Positions 1-9,583 of a DNA stretch of 64,000 bases are shown here, piece by piece; position 1 is the stretch's first letter; the number at the start of each line of letters is the position of its first letter. Origin of the DNA: Allobosea sp. BK604 (GTDB taxonomy: Bacteria > Pseudomonadota > Alphaproteobacteria > Rhizobiales > Beijerinckiaceae); contig NZ_SLZF01000005.1 in NCBI RefSeq assembly GCF_004341515.1, forward strand, positions 496,001-560,000, given 5' to 3'. The notes under the pieces were generated by a model. The model ran no database searches. It saw nothing but the letters and a program-made list of their open reading frames with translations, and was not told where the DNA came from. The translations under genes and the position numbers were made by a program.

Positions 1-165
1 ATCGAGCACCGCAACATCGATCTGCTGCTCGGCGACCAGTTGGAGCGCCTCTTCTGCGTTGCTCGCCTCGACTTTGACCCAATCGGGTTTGAGGGCCGCT
101 ATGGTTTTTCCGGCGACGATACGTGCGAGCTTACTATCGTCGACAACCATTATTGTAACCGCCAT
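1..165 (-). CDS. CheY-like response regulator, partial
   Basis: Only the first 55 codons are in the window; the gene runs off the left edge. The translation begins MAVTIMVVDDSKLAR and contains the acidic pair of a receiver domain (VVDDS) and the phospho-acceptor region at the very edge (IDVAVLD). It is the last visible gene of the chemosensory operon and would be the diffusible output phosphorylated by the CheA at 490-2418. The ATG at 165 is preferred over an internal ATG at 150 because AAGGTGGA lies about 8 bases upstream of it. The rest of the protein cannot be seen, so an extra output domain is not excluded. Confidence 0.85.
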   Translation of the reverse strand, partial: MAVTIMVVDDSKLARIVAGKTIAALKPDWVKVEASNAEEALQLVAEQQIDVAVLD

Positions 166-244
166 TTGAAGATTCCACCTTGCAATCTTTGGGACGAAGA
201 ATTGTTCCGTATCGCGGAGCGAACTCCGAATTCCGATCAAGTCT

Positions 245-493
245 TCATGGTGGCTCATCCTTATGCGCGATCAATGGCAGGATATGGTCAGCCGAAAACC
301 GATCCGGCGCTTCGCCGATGACGGTGGGGCGCATGGCGACGAGCACCTGCCAAAGCGCCGTATGAATGCGCTCGGCGGCCAGAACGACCCGGCTCTGCGG
401 AGATGCGGACAGAGCCGAGAGCAGCGCTTCCGCCTCGTCGACGCAGCAGCGGCCCGTCAGCCTGATCTCGCGTTCCTCGACTGTGACCGTCAT
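245..493 (-). CDS. Small STAS-like protein of the chemosensory operon
   Basis: 82 residues. The pattern REIRLTGRC...DEAEALLSAL...SRVVLAAERIHTALWQVLVAMRP resembles a STAS-type fold with a conserved 'IHTALWQVL' segment where anti-sigma antagonists carry their conserved helix; the usual phosphorylatable serine is not evident. It overlaps the 3' end of cheA by four bases, so it is translationally coupled and probably acts with the CheA/CheY pair as a binding or localisation partner. The assignment to STAS is by pattern only. Function is not known. Confidence 0.7.
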   Translation of the reverse strand: MTVTVEEREIRLTGRCCVDEAEALLSALSASPQSRVVLAAERIHTALWQVLVAMRPTVIGEAPDRFSADHILPLIAHKDEPP

Positions 494-2418
494 GCCAGCA
501 AGGCCTCCAGATCGAGCACCATGACGATCCGGCCATCACCGAGCACGGTGGTCCCAAGGATACCTTTCACCGCCTTCAACAGGCCCGCTGGCGGACGGAG
601 CAATGTCTCGAAGCGTTCACCGATGCTGTCGACCACGAGGCCAAGCGCGGAGGCTCCGATTTCGAGGACGAGCAGCAGCTCTTCCGAGCGCGTCTGGACG
701 GTGCTTCCGACAATATCGCCCAATCGCAGGATGGGAATCGTTCGGTCGCGCAACACGCAGACTTCGCTCGATCGGACCTGCGTTATAGCGCTCGCGGGGA
801 TTCTGACCGTCTCGGTGATTGAATCCATCGGCACACCGTACTGCTCTCCCGCAACAGTCACCAGGATCACGCGGCTCATGGCAAAGCTGGTGGGCAGAGA
901 GAGACCGATCGTCGTGCCTGTTCCGACCGCGCTGACGATTGTGACCTTACCGCCCAGGCGGCGAACCGAGGCGCGCACCGCATCCATGCCGACGCCGCGA
1001 CCGGAGAGATTCGACACGGTCTCAGAGGTCGAAAAGCCGGGCGTAAACAGGAGTTCGAGGCTCTCGCTTTCGCCGAGCGTTGCTGCCGTCTCGGCCGAGA
1101 TCAACCCGCGCGCCAGCGCCGCGGCGCGAATATGCCCGGGCTCGATCCCGCGCCCGTCATCGCGGAGCTCGAGCTCGATGCGGTGGCCGACCTGCCGGGC
1201 GTCGACCGAGATCGTTCCTTTCGCAGGCTTGCCTGCGATCTGCCGCTGTTCCTCGGTCTCGATACCGTGGTCGACCGCGTTGCGGATGATGTGAAGCATG
1301 GGCTCGTAGAGACCATCGACGATCGTCTTGTCCGCCTCGATCTCGCCTCCGGTGACGTCGAGCTGCAACGGCTTGCCGGTCTGCCCGGAAATCTCCCTGA
1401 CGAGGCGCGACAGGCGCCGGAGCGTGTCGCCCAGCGGCACCATCCGCACATCGGTCGCGGCCCGCTGAAGCTGGTTGACCAGGCGTCCGAGATCCTGCTG
1501 CGCAGCAGCGACATTGCGGGACAGGGCGAGGCCGCCCTCGAGCGCCTGCGCCTGTGCAACGAGAGCGGACATGCCGTTCTTGGCGGTCAGGAGCTCCCCG
1601 ACGAGCGCGACGATGTCGTCGATGCGCGCGAGATCGACGCGGATCGTCCGCATCACCGTCTCTCCGCTCTCGGCCGGGAGTTCCTTCGGATCGGGCGAGG
1701 CATCCTGCGCAATCGCGATCTGATCGGGGATGAGCCGAAAGACCGCCTCGATCTCCGCGCGCTTCGCCGTCGATATCGCCTCGAAGATCAGATTGCTGCG
1801 AAACGGATCGAATTCGGTCGGATCAGGCCAATCCTCCCGCGTCGAGACCCGCGTAAAGACCAGGTCCGGTACAGCGGCCATGAGCGAGACCGGATCATCG
1901 CCATTGAAGAAGCATTCCGGCGCCGGTGAATAGCGAAGCGCGACCGCCTTGCCGCGTTGCAGCGCCGGATGGGCTTCGAACAATCCTGCGGCCCAATGCG
2001 GCACCGTAGCGCCGGCCAGCGACGACGCGACTGGCGCGGCGCGACCGGATGCGAGCGAAAGAACCAGCTTTGCCGCCTCGTCTGCAGCCTCAGGCGGAAG
2101 CGTTGCGGCCCGCTGCAGATGCTGAACGCAGCGATCAATCCATTCGATGACGGCGAGAATGGGATCGATCCGGGCCGGATCGAGCTCGACATTGTCCTTG
2201 ATTGCGAGACCAAGCACGTCCTCCGCCGCGTGAAGCGCGCCTTGCATCGGGGCAAGGTCGAACAGCCCGACCGATCCTTTCAACGTGTGAATGGCGCGAA
2301 ACGCGCTGTCGAGCTTGGCGCGGTTGCCCGGCTCACGGTCGAGCGCCAGCAGGTCCTCGGCCGCCTGTTGCGTGAGTTCGGCCGCCTCGATCACGAACTG
2401 GGCCAGCAGGTCGTCCAC
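490..2418 (-). CDS. cheA: Chemotaxis histidine kinase CheA
   Basis: 642 residues, the normal CheA size. The N-terminal HPt domain carries phospho-acceptor His44 in RAIHTLKGS. A divergent P2-like region spans about 145-240. The dimerisation helices (about 255-330) are followed by the HATPase domain with N-box HIIRNAVDHGIE (about 376-387), G1 DDGRGIE (about 420-426) and G2 GRGVGMDAV (about 473-481). A CheW-like domain ends the protein (about 505-642). It autophosphorylates and passes phosphate to CheY and CheB. The stop of cheR is immediately upstream (2419), and the STAS-like gene overlaps its end. All expected catalytic motifs are intact. Confidence 0.97.
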   Translation of the reverse strand: MDDLLAQFVIEAAELTQQAAEDLLALDREPGNRAKLDSAFRAIHTLKGSVGLFDLAPMQGALHAAEDVLGLAIKDNVELDPARIDPILAVIEWIDRCVQHLQRAATLPPEAADEAAKLVLSLASGRAAPVASSLAGATVPHWAAGLFEAHPALQRGKAVALRYSPAPECFFNGDDPVSLMAAVPDLVFTRVSTREDWPDPTEFDPFRSNLIFEAISTAKRAEIEAVFRLIPDQIAIAQDASPDPKELPAESGETVMRTIRVDLARIDDIVALVGELLTAKNGMSALVAQAQALEGGLALSRNVAAAQQDLGRLVNQLQRAATDVRMVPLGDTLRRLSRLVREISGQTGKPLQLDVTGGEIEADKTIVDGLYEPMLHIIRNAVDHGIETEEQRQIAGKPAKGTISVDARQVGHRIELELRDDGRGIEPGHIRAAALARGLISAETAATLGESESLELLFTPGFSTSETVSNLSGRGVGMDAVRASVRRLGGKVTIVSAVGTGTTIGLSLPTSFAMSRVILVTVAGEQYGVPMDSITETVRIPASAITQVRSSEVCVLRDRTIPILRLGDIVGSTVQTRSEELLLVLEIGASALGLVVDSIGERFETLLRPPAGLLKAVKGILGTTVLGDGRIVMVLDLEALLA

Positions 2419-3267
2419 TCAGTTCTCCCGCGCGCGGCGATAGACGACGGCGTCGTCAAAGCGAGCGACCTCGAAGCGTGTCGAGATCCGGCTCATCGAC
2501 TCGGTGTGGCCGAGACAGAGATAGCCTCCCGGAAGCAGCGCGCCGTGCAGGTTCTCGACGGTTCGCCGACGCGATTCGTCGTCGAAATAGATCAGGACGT
2601 TGCGACAGAAGATGATGTCGAACGCCCCTTCCGCTTCCGTCGCCTCCCGGTCGATCAGGTTGGCCGCCCGGAAGCTCACCGACTCGCGCAAGTCCTGGAT
2701 GATTCGCCAGCGATCGTCACCAGACCGCTCGAAATAGCGCTGCCGCAACTCGGCCGACAGGCGCGAGACGGAGCGCTTGCCATACTCGCCGAAAGCGGCG
2801 TCGCGCAGGACCGTGCTGTCGATGTCCGAACCGACGATCTCGATATTGTAGGCATCGACGAGGTTCCAGTTCTCCAGCAGCCAGATCGCGATCGAATAGG
2901 GTTCCTCCCCGGTGGAGCAGGGAACGGACCATATCCGGACCCGGTCGCCCGGTCGCTTGCCAGCAATGCGGTCGGGCAGCAGGGCGCGGCTCAGGCAGCG
3001 CAGCTGATGCTCCTCGCGGTAGAAATAGGTCTCGTTGACCGTGAAGCTGTTGATCAGGTGCTCGGCCTCACCCGGATCGCTCAGAAGCAGGTTGAAATAG
3101 GAGCCGAAGGACATCGCGCCGGTCGCGGCGACGCGCTCCGCGACGCGGCGGTCGATATAGTAGCGCTTGGTCTCGCCGAAGAGCATCCCGGTACGCCGAT
3201 ATAGGAACTCGCAGAGGCGCAGCAGATCGCCGGCCGAAAGGTATCGCGGGACGTCGCCTATCGCCAT
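2419..3267 (-). CDS. cheR: Chemotaxis protein methyltransferase CheR
   Basis: 282 residues. The N-terminal CheR helical domain (about 10-85, with NSFTVNETYFYREEHQL at its end) leads into an S-adenosylmethionine-binding Rossmann domain with the motif VRIWSVPCSTGEEPYS and the later IIFCRNVLIYF strand. It methylates glutamates of chemoreceptors, here presumably the soluble receptor at 5779-7710. The C-terminus is short and lacks the TPR extension found in some CheR proteins. The start overlaps the end of cheB by 10 bases, and the next gene, cheA, begins directly after its stop. Confidence 0.96.
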   Translation of the reverse strand: MAIGDVPRYLSAGDLLRLCEFLYRRTGMLFGETKRYYIDRRVAERVAATGAMSFGSYFNLLLSDPGEAEHLINSFTVNETYFYREEHQLRCLSRALLPDRIAGKRPGDRVRIWSVPCSTGEEPYSIAIWLLENWNLVDAYNIEIVGSDIDSTVLRDAAFGEYGKRSVSRLSAELRQRYFERSGDDRWRIIQDLRESVSFRAANLIDREATEAEGAFDIIFCRNVLIYFDDESRRRTVENLHGALLPGGYLCLGHTESMSRISTRFEVARFDDAVVYRRAREN

Positions 3268-4346
3268 TGGGCGAGCTCCAGCAGCCGCGCGCCGATATGG
3301 GCGAGCTCGACGACATCGGCGGCACCGCCGAGCTTGACCAGCTCGCCCGGCATGCCCCAGACCACGGCGCTCTGCCTGGCCTCGGCGATGGTATGCCCGC
3401 CCAAGGCCCGCAGCTCGGCCATCGCAGCCGCGCCGTCATAACCCATGCCCGTCATCAGGAGGCCGATCAGCCGCTCGGGCGGGATATGCTCAAGCGCACT
3501 GCGGACGAGCCGGTCGACGCTCGGATGCCAGCGATGGTCCGGATCGGCCGGGGCAGAGATCGCCATGAGCGCCCTGTTCCGGCGGGTCACAAGCACGTCC
3601 GCATCGCCTCTGCCGATATAGACGCAACCGGCTTCGAGCGCGGTCGGCCCGGTCACCTCGACGACCGAGAGCGCGCAGAGCTTGTCGAGGCGGCGGGAGA
3701 GCGGCCCGGTGAACGCGGCCGGCATGTGCTGGGCGACGACGATCGGCCAGCCAAAACCTTCCGGCAGCGCGGACAGCACCGCGTCCAAGGCGGGCGGTCC
3801 GCCCGTGGAGGCCCCGATCAGCAGCACGCAGTCATCGGGCAGTTGCGTCTCGGTTCGGGCCGGGCTTGTCGTGCTGCGGGCCGAGGCTGAGCGCGGCGCC
3901 TTGGCCGCGGTGCGAAAGCGAAGGCGCTCGGCCAATCGGCGGCTCGTTCGCACCTTGATCGAAGCGGCGGCGCGTATCCGCTCGACGATCAGCGGCGCCA
4001 ATTCGTCGCCATGCAGAGAAATCGTGCCCTGCGGCTTCGGGATGAAGTCGACCGCGCCCATCTGGAGCGCGCGCAAGGTCTCTTCGGCTCCGTGCTCGGT
4101 CAGCGCGGACACCATCACGACCGGGCATGGCTGCTCCACCATGATGCGGTCGAGGCAGGCCAGGCCGTCCATGTTCGGCATGGCGATATCCATCGTCACG
4201 ACATGGGGCCGAAAATCGCGCATGGCCTTCAGCGCTTCGGCGCCATCGCGCGCGGAGGCGACCTCGAAATCGGCCTCAGCCTCGAAGATCCGGCCGAGGA
4301 ACCGGCGCATCAGCGCGGAATCGTCAACGATCAGGAGACGGATCAC
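3258..4346 (-). CDS. cheB: Chemotaxis response regulator methylesterase CheB
   Basis: 362 residues. A receiver domain (1-120) has the acidic residues of IVDDSA and phospho-acceptor Asp53 in TMDIAMPNMDG. After a linker (about 125-170) comes the methylesterase/glutamine deamidase domain with the catalytic serine in LIGASTGGPP, a histidine in AQHMP, and the late motif GMGYDGAAA. It removes methyl groups from receptor glutamates and gives adaptation. The first codon overlaps the stop of the CheW gene (ATGA). The presence of both CheR and CheB shows that this is a full adaptive pathway. Confidence 0.97.
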   Translation of the reverse strand: MIRLLIVDDSALMRRFLGRIFEAEADFEVASARDGAEALKAMRDFRPHVVTMDIAMPNMDGLACLDRIMVEQPCPVVMVSALTEHGAEETLRALQMGAVDFIPKPQGTISLHGDELAPLIVERIRAAASIKVRTSRRLAERLRFRTAAKAPRSASARSTTSPARTETQLPDDCVLLIGASTGGPPALDAVLSALPEGFGWPIVVAQHMPAAFTGPLSRRLDKLCALSVVEVTGPTALEAGCVYIGRGDADVLVTRRNRALMAISAPADPDHRWHPSVDRLVRSALEHIPPERLIGLLMTGMGYDGAAAMAELRALGGHTIAEARQSAVVWGMPGELVKLGGAADVVELAHIGARLLELAQWR

Positions 4347-5782
4347 TGGGCCTGTGCCGCACCGGACGCTGGCTTGAAGCGCGCAAGCAGGTCACGCTCG
4401 GCCTTGTCCAGCAGCTCTCTTGGATTGACGAGGAGGATCATCGCACCGGCCTCTCCCCGGGCGGCGACCCTGTCGAAGACTTGGCCGCCGTCTCCCGGAA
4501 GCTGCGGCGCCGGCGCTATCTCGGAGGCTGGAATCGAGAGGATCTCGGAGACCGAGTCGACGATGAACCCGGCTTGCAGCGGCCCGATCGTCACCACGAT
4601 GACCCTTGGCCGTTTCGCGGTTGGGCTTTGCCCTGCTTCGAAACGCAGGCGCTGGTCGATGACCGGCACCGCCTTACCTCTGACATTGATCACGCCGGCG
4701 ACGAATTCGGGAGCGTTGGGGACGCGCGAGATCGACTCGGGAAGCTGGACGATCTCGTCGACCGAGCCGATGGGCAGCCCGAAGACATCATCTCCGAGGG
4801 TGAAAACAATGAACCGCTGGTCCGCCTCGGTCGCCACCACATCGGCCATGCTCTTGTCCTCCGTGCCTCCCTCGGCAAGCGCCGCGCTGATCGCCCGGTT
4901 TCGGAACAGCCGCGACGGCGACAGGATCGAGATCAGGGGCCGCCCCTCGCCGCCGCGGGCGATCGCGTCGATTTCAGCATCGCCAGCGCCACGCTGCAGG
5001 ATCACAGGGACGGGTTCGATCGACGTTTCCGGAACCCGGGCAACGCCATACATCGTGTCCGCGACGAGGCCGATGCGCGCCTCCGCGAAGCGGATGATGA
5101 CGATGTGACGTCGGCCCTCGGCATCACCCTGGAGGCCGAGCAGGGCCGCCAGCGAAACCAGCGGCAGGACCTCGTCCCGAACCGTGATCATTCCGACGGA
5201 TACCGCCTCGGCTCTCGGCAGGACGGTCACATCGACCGGCAGCTTCAAGACCTCGACGACGCTGTCGAGCGGCAGGGCGAAATACTGTCCCGCGACCCGA
5301 AAGGCCAGCAATGCGCGCTCATTGACGGCGGCCGCTTTCCGCAGGGCCTGATCCGCCAGCCGCTGGACACGCCGTCCCGGCGTCGGTGCCGTCTCGACAA
5401 ACCGATCCCCGAGCAAGCCGCCAATGTCGAGCGATTGAGCCGAAGCGCCCTGCCCCAAGGACAATTGCAGGACCTCGTCGATGAGCAGTGCGACCACCCC
5501 GCCTTCGCTGTACACGACGACCTTGGCTTCTCCCGATGATGGCGGCTGGGGACCGTCCGCCGGCGAGACCAGCGCCGACACGCGCACGACGGGGATGGCC
5601 GCTCCGTGGAAATTCATCAGCCCCGCCAGGGCCGCGGGGCTGTTGGGGACGCGGGTGATGGCCGGTCGGCGGCCAACCTCGAGGACATGCTCGGCAGGCA
5701 AGGAGAAGCCCTGGCCAGCGACGATGAAGGTCAGTTGCCGCGTAGCCTCGCTGCCTTTGCGAGCTTTGGCCATCGGGCTCAA
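4343..5782 (-). CDS. Scaffold protein with three tandem CheW domains
   Basis: 479 residues, about three times the length of a CheW. Three CheW-type domains are visible, each starting with a hydrophobic strand followed by (F/Y)xLP: about residues 15-145 ([15 protein letters not shown]), 155-300 ([18 protein letters not shown]) and 322-465 ([18 protein letters not shown]). The third also has the canonical [14 protein letters not shown]. It should bridge the receptor and CheA, and with three binding modules it could build an unusual array by itself. No separate single-domain cheW is present in the operon. It overlaps both the receptor gene upstream and cheB downstream by four bases. Confidence 0.93.
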   Translation of the reverse strand: MSPMAKARKGSEATRQLTFIVAGQGFSLPAEHVLEVGRRPAITRVPNSPAALAGLMNFHGAAIPVVRVSALVSPADGPQPPSSGEAKVVVYSEGGVVALLIDEVLQLSLGQGASAQSLDIGGLLGDRFVETAPTPGRRVQRLADQALRKAAAVNERALLAFRVAGQYFALPLDSVVEVLKLPVDVTVLPRAEAVSVGMITVRDEVLPLVSLAALLGLQGDAEGRRHIVIIRFAEARIGLVADTMYGVARVPETSIEPVPVILQRGAGDAEIDAIARGGEGRPLISILSPSRLFRNRAISAALAEGGTEDKSMADVVATEADQRFIVFTLGDDVFGLPIGSVDEIVQLPESISRVPNAPEFVAGVINVRGKAVPVIDQRLRFEAGQSPTAKRPRVIVVTIGPLQAGFIVDSVSEILSIPASEIAPAPQLPGDGGQVFDRVAARGEAGAMILLVNPRELLDKAERDLLARFKPASGAAQAQ

Positions 5783-7710
5783 CCAAACGCCAGCTGGAGT
5801 TCGTCGGCGAGCGAGGCGATTTCCTCGATCGCGGCGGCGAGATCCTCCGCACTGCGTGACTGCTCCCGGGCTGCAGTCGCGGCAGCGGTCGCGGCCGAGC
5901 TCGCTTCCTGCGCGGCGGACGAGATCTGCTGTGTTCCCGACTGGACGTCGCGCACGGCCGAAAGCGCGGCTTGCGCGCTGCGGAGCATCGCGTCACTGCC
6001 ACCGGCGATACCGGCGACATCGCTTTCGATGGCCTTCATGCGTTCAATGATGGCCGCATTCTTGCCGCGCTCAGCTTCGGCAAGGCTGAGGACAAGCTCG
6101 AGGTCGCGACGGACGGCCGCGATCTGCAATTGCATCAGGCGCACGACGTCCTTGACGCCTTCGATATACTCGCTGCTCTCCTGGGCGAGCTTGCGGATAT
6201 CGCTGGAGACCTGCGCGAAGCCCCGCCCGGCCTCGCCGGCCCTAGCCGCCTCGACGGAGCCCGACACCGACAGCATGTTGGTCTGCACCGCGACCAGGAG
6301 GATGCGGTCGATGCTCTTCTCGATCTTGCGTGAAACGTCTTCGAGAGATTCGAGCGCGGCGAGCGAGCCGCGCATGTCGTCAGCCGCCTCTGCGAAGCTG
6401 CCGCCGATCACGTGCAGCCCGGCCTGCGTCTTCGTCAAAAGCCCTGCAATCGAGCGCGTACGCTCGGTCGCGAGCTGCGTGGCCTTCTGGGTCTGGTCCA
6501 GATTCTTCTCGATCTGGATCAAGGCGGCATTCGCCTGCTGGGTCGCGGCTGCCTGGGTCTGCGCGCCCCGGCTGATCTGGTCGATCGCGACGAGGATTTC
6601 TCCGGCTGCGCCGGCCAGTTCCTGCACCGTCGCCGAGAGCTCTTCCGCTGCCGCGCTCAATTGCTCGTTGCTGCCCGCAGCCGAGCCATCGCCTTGCAGG
6701 TCCTCCGCCAGACCGGCCAGCGCCTGGGCCGCCTCCTGGCTCTGATCGAGCGCCTGACTCTGCTGCTGCACGGAGCGCTGCGCCTGCGCCACGGCGGCAG
6801 ACTGCTCTTCGGCTGCGCTCGCAACGAGCTCGGCGCCACGTCCTGCCTCGCGCACCGCGATATCCGCTTCGATGGCGGAGGTGAGGATCGCCTGGCTGCC
6901 TTCGGCCAGCGCCGACAGGTCGGCACGCACGGAAGACAGATCGGACGCGATAGCCTGGGTCGTTGCCGTCTGCTGCTGGGCGGCAGTTGCCGTCGTCCGG
7001 ATCTGCTCGGCGAGAGTCTTGACCTCGCGCTCGATCATTCCGGATTGCTCCTCGATCTCGCGGGCTGTCCGCTCGGCCACTTCCGCCAGGGCTCGGACCT
7101 CGTCGGCCACGACGGCAAAGCCCTTGCCCACATCGCCGGCACGAGCGGCCTCGATCGCGGCATTGAGGGCAAGAAGGTTGGTGCGATCCGAAATATCGGC
7201 GACCATCTGGGTAGTGGCGCCAATGCCCGCGGCCTGCTTCTCCAACCTCACGGCGATTTCGACCGAAGCGAGCTGGCGCGCTGCGGCGTTCCTCAGCGAC
7301 GCATTGGCATCGTCAATCTGCGTCGCGCTTTCGAGCACTGCCGCATGCAGCGCATCGGTCTTGCGGCGGGAAACCTCGGCCTGATCGCGCGCTTGCGAAA
7401 AGGTCGCGCCCAACATCTCCACCGCGCCCTGCGATTGCTGGGCCGCTCCCGCCGCTTCCTCGGCACCGGTCGCGATCTGTTCAAGCGATTGACGAAGCTG
7501 CTGCGCCGCCGCAGCAGCCTCCAACATTCCACTTGCCAGCTCTTCGGTCGCGGCCCCGATCCTCTCTGCGACTTTTTGCTGACGGACCCGAGCCCGCTCC
7601 TGAGTGCGACGTGCCGCAGCGACCTTGTTCACGGGGGCAGCAACGTCCTGCTTCGAGGTCGAGGAGGAGGCGCGGCGTTTCGCAAGCTCCGTCGTCTTCA
7701 CCAGCGCCAT
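5779..7710 (-). CDS. Soluble methyl-accepting chemotaxis protein with two signalling tips
   Basis: 643 residues, without a transmembrane segment or recognisable sensor domain; almost all of it is alanine- and glutamine-rich coiled coil. A canonical receptor tip lies near residues 174-205 ([20 protein letters not shown]). A second, diverged tip lies about 300 residues later, near 470-505 ([20 protein letters not shown]). It therefore reads as two fused receptor hairpins in one chain. It is the first gene of the operon; GGGGG is placed about 6 bases before the ATG. It likely works as a cytoplasmic receptor, but the signal it detects cannot be deduced. Confidence 0.92.
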   Translation of the reverse strand: MALVKTTELAKRRASSSTSKQDVAAPVNKVAAARRTQERARVRQQKVAERIGAATEELASGMLEAAAAAQQLRQSLEQIATGAEEAAGAAQQSQGAVEMLGATFSQARDQAEVSRRKTDALHAAVLESATQIDDANASLRNAAARQLASVEIAVRLEKQAAGIGATTQMVADISDRTNLLALNAAIEAARAGDVGKGFAVVADEVRALAEVAERTAREIEEQSGMIEREVKTLAEQIRTTATAAQQQTATTQAIASDLSSVRADLSALAEGSQAILTSAIEADIAVREAGRGAELVASAAEEQSAAVAQAQRSVQQQSQALDQSQEAAQALAGLAEDLQGDGSAAGSNEQLSAAAEELSATVQELAGAAGEILVAIDQISRGAQTQAAATQQANAALIQIEKNLDQTQKATQLATERTRSIAGLLTKTQAGLHVIGGSFAEAADDMRGSLAALESLEDVSRKIEKSIDRILLVAVQTNMLSVSGSVEAARAGEAGRGFAQVSSDIRKLAQESSEYIEGVKDVVRLMQLQIAAVRRDLELVLSLAEAERGKNAAIIERMKAIESDVAGIAGGSDAMLRSAQAALSAVRDVQSGTQQISSAAQEASSAATAAATAAREQSRSAEDLAAAIEEIASLADELQLAFG

Positions 7711-7795
7711 TTAATCCCCCAGTCAGCGCGAGCTAAAAAATGCTCACCGACGCGCCAGCCAATGTGAGCGATGCGGTCCGAGCAACAAGTTGAGA

Positions 7796-8179
7796 TTAGA
7801 CGTTCTCGTCGAGAGGAAATCTCGTCCCCAGGACGAGCTTCAGACTCTTGACGAGGTCGGGATAGTGAAATGGCTTGTTGAGCACCGTTCGTCCGCGATG
7901 CTCCTCCGGCAAGAAATTGCTCCCGAAACCCGAAGCAAATACGAAGGGTATTCCGCGGCTCGCGAGAACATCCGCCACGGAGAAGGACAATTTCGAACCC
8001 AAACTCATATCGAGAATGGCCAGGTCCAGGTCCGTCGTCTCGGCAAGCGCAAGCGCCTTTTCCAGGTTCTGGGCGGTGGCGGCAACTTCGCAGCCTGCAT
8101 CGAGGAGGTACTCCTCGAGCATCATAGAAATCATCGGCTCATCTTCGACGATGAGCACCCTTGGCTTCACAGCTGACAC
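7796..8179 (-). CDS. Single-domain response regulator
   Basis: 127 residues, one receiver domain. The acidic pair is in LIVEDEPM, the phospho-acceptor is the Asp of LAILDMSLG, and the conserved lysine lies in VLNKPFHYPDL. This type of stand-alone receiver (EDEPMISMMLEEYL) is often linked to HWE/HisKA2 kinases in alphaproteobacteria; no such kinase is beside it here. A GTG start at 8179 is preceded by GGGGG. It is on the same strand as, and 85 bases upstream of, the chemosensory operon, so it may be cotranscribed or have its own promoter. Confidence 0.88.
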   Translation of the reverse strand: MSAVKPRVLIVEDEPMISMMLEEYLLDAGCEVAATAQNLEKALALAETTDLDLAILDMSLGSKLSFSVADVLASRGIPFVFASGFGSNFLPEEHRGRTVLNKPFHYPDLVKSLKLVLGTRFPLDENV

Positions 8180-8660
8180 GAATTCCCCCGGCTACACTTC
8201 CCGCCATCGCTCCAAACGCGCCGACTGCAAATCGGTTCCGCCAGTCCTGACTTTTCTTCGCGTCGAACAGACAAGCTCATCAACCGCGCCGCCGAGCACG
8301 GATGGACCAGCAAACGGGCAATGCGAGGCAGGTGTGTACCCAGGTATGGCACTCGTTGAAACGCTCAAGCGGGCAGCGCCCGCGGAGACGGCCGATGCAG
8401 GTCGCGTTGCAACTTGCACCGCACATACCCTCGCCCCGGCGCCGGAGTTAGCGGCGTAGCCGCCGAGATCAAGCCAGCGCCCGACCCCGAGGCGCTGCCG
8501 TTGTTCCACGGTCCCTCATCTGCTGAGTTGGACCGCAAATGGCCATGGATTTGGGCTTGAGGCGAGCGCGCCGAAGGTAGCTGGCGTTTCGCCGGAACCG
8601 CTGCGAAACCGCCGCGTTGGCCCCTCCAGCAACGCCACACATTGCGTAGGAGATTTAGCC
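8180..8660. other. Intergenic region without a recognised gene
   Basis: About 480 bases between two divergently oriented genes. Short open frames exist on both strands but show no family resemblance and no ribosome binding site. It should contain the promoters of the response regulator (minus) and the DUF883 gene (plus); I could not place either with confidence. Confidence 0.5.
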
Positions 8661-8960
8661 ATGCAGACGCTCGCCAACGGTACAGGTGAAGCCTCTCGCG
8701 AGGATGGTTTCAAGCAGATGTCTCGGGCAGCCGATGCGATGTCCTCAATGGACCCCAAAGAGGGTTCGGAATTGGAAGGGAGAGGAGTAGACAGCTCCGA
8801 GGCCGGCGAGATCGATACGGATCGGATCATCGAGGCTGCGGACGCAGGTATTTCGGGCTTGCAACAGCTTCTCTTCGACAAGGTACGCGAAAGTCCGATG
8901 CGGGCGTTGGGTTGGGCAGCGGCGGCAGGCCTATTCGTGGGCATAATGGCCGCGAGATGA
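8661..8960 (+). CDS. DUF883 (ElaB/YqjD-like) membrane-anchored protein
   Basis: 99 residues. A charged N-terminal region is followed by the C-terminal signature RESPMRALGWAAAAGLFVG, ending in a single transmembrane helix and a final Arg, as in the DUF883/ElaB/YqjD family. E. coli members are inner-membrane proteins that can tether ribosomes in stationary phase; whether this applies here is unknown. AGGAGA stands 7 bases before the ATG. The holin-like gene starts 3 bases after its stop, the same pairing as yqjD-yqjE in enterobacteria. Confidence 0.82.
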   Translation: MQTLANGTGEASREDGFKQMSRAADAMSSMDPKEGSELEGRGVDSSEAGEIDTDRIIEAADAGISGLQQLLFDKVRESPMRALGWAAAAGLFVGIMAAR

Positions 8961-8963
8961 GCC

Positions 8964-9404
8964 ATGTTTGGCGCCGTTGCCACATACCTCTCTTTGCGGA
9001 TTTCGTCGGTCGTCAAACATTATTCGGTTGTCTACGGCCTCATGGCGCTCGCCGCAGTCCTCGTCATCGCCGCGGGCGCTTGGGCGGTGCATAGCATCTA
9101 CCTCCTCCTGACGTTCCGGTTTGGGACGATTGCAGCAAGCCTGATGGTGGCCGGTGGATTGCTTGCCATTTCCGGAGCGCTCGTCGTTCTAGTAACTTGG
9201 CTTCAGAAACGACGACCGACAGCTCTCGCTGATCGGCTCGGACCCGCGCCATTCGTCGCTTACCCCCGGCGTAGAGTTCGCAGCGGCACACTTGTGGCCG
9301 GCGCGGGCGTCGCACTTATCTCTGCCTTGGGAGCGCTCGTCGCCAGCGCTCTCCGAGGCAGCCCAAACAATGGCGACCCAAACCACACGCTGCGACGCCG
9401 ATGA
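8964..9404 (+). CDS. Small integral membrane protein, holin-superfamily III/YqjE-like
   Basis: 146 residues. Hydrophobic segments at about 26-48, 56-80 and 107-129 predict three transmembrane helices, the first two forming a hairpin, with an arginine-rich cytoplasmic loop and tail. It follows the DUF883 gene directly, which is the arrangement of the yqjD-yqjE pair; that context and the topology suggest the YqjE/phage-holin-like family. No lytic function is implied. No independent promoter is obvious, so the two genes are likely one operon. Confidence 0.6.
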   Translation: MFGAVATYLSLRISSVVKHYSVVYGLMALAAVLVIAAGAWAVHSIYLLLTFRFGTIAASLMVAGGLLAISGALVVLVTWLQKRRPTALADRLGPAPFVAYPRRRVRSGTLVAGAGVALISALGALVASALRGSPNNGDPNHTLRRR

Positions 9405-9583
9405 TGACGTTAACTGCAGCTTCTATTCCCATAAAGCCGGGCGACCCGCAGTGCCGGCCGCGCCGCAATTTCAATTGGAATTGATCGGAACGGCAGGCGC
9501 CAAGTCGAGTTGAGAGAGCGCAGGTCAGATGAGAGTCGTCTCTCCGATCGGTGACAAGCGACACTGGGCATGAGGACACCGAC

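Noticed and set aside
1132..1929. 265-codon plus-strand frame inside cheA
   Set aside because: Exactly antisense to the conserved CheA coding region; a frame shadow.
6412..7767. A 451-codon frame on the plus strand opposite the receptor gene
   Set aside because: Shadow of the alanine- and glutamine-rich receptor on the other strand; Arg/Leu-rich without a known domain.
8192..8509. Open frame on the minus strand between the response regulator and the DUF883 gene
   Set aside because: No ribosome binding site, low-complexity translation, and no recognisable family; treated as non-coding.
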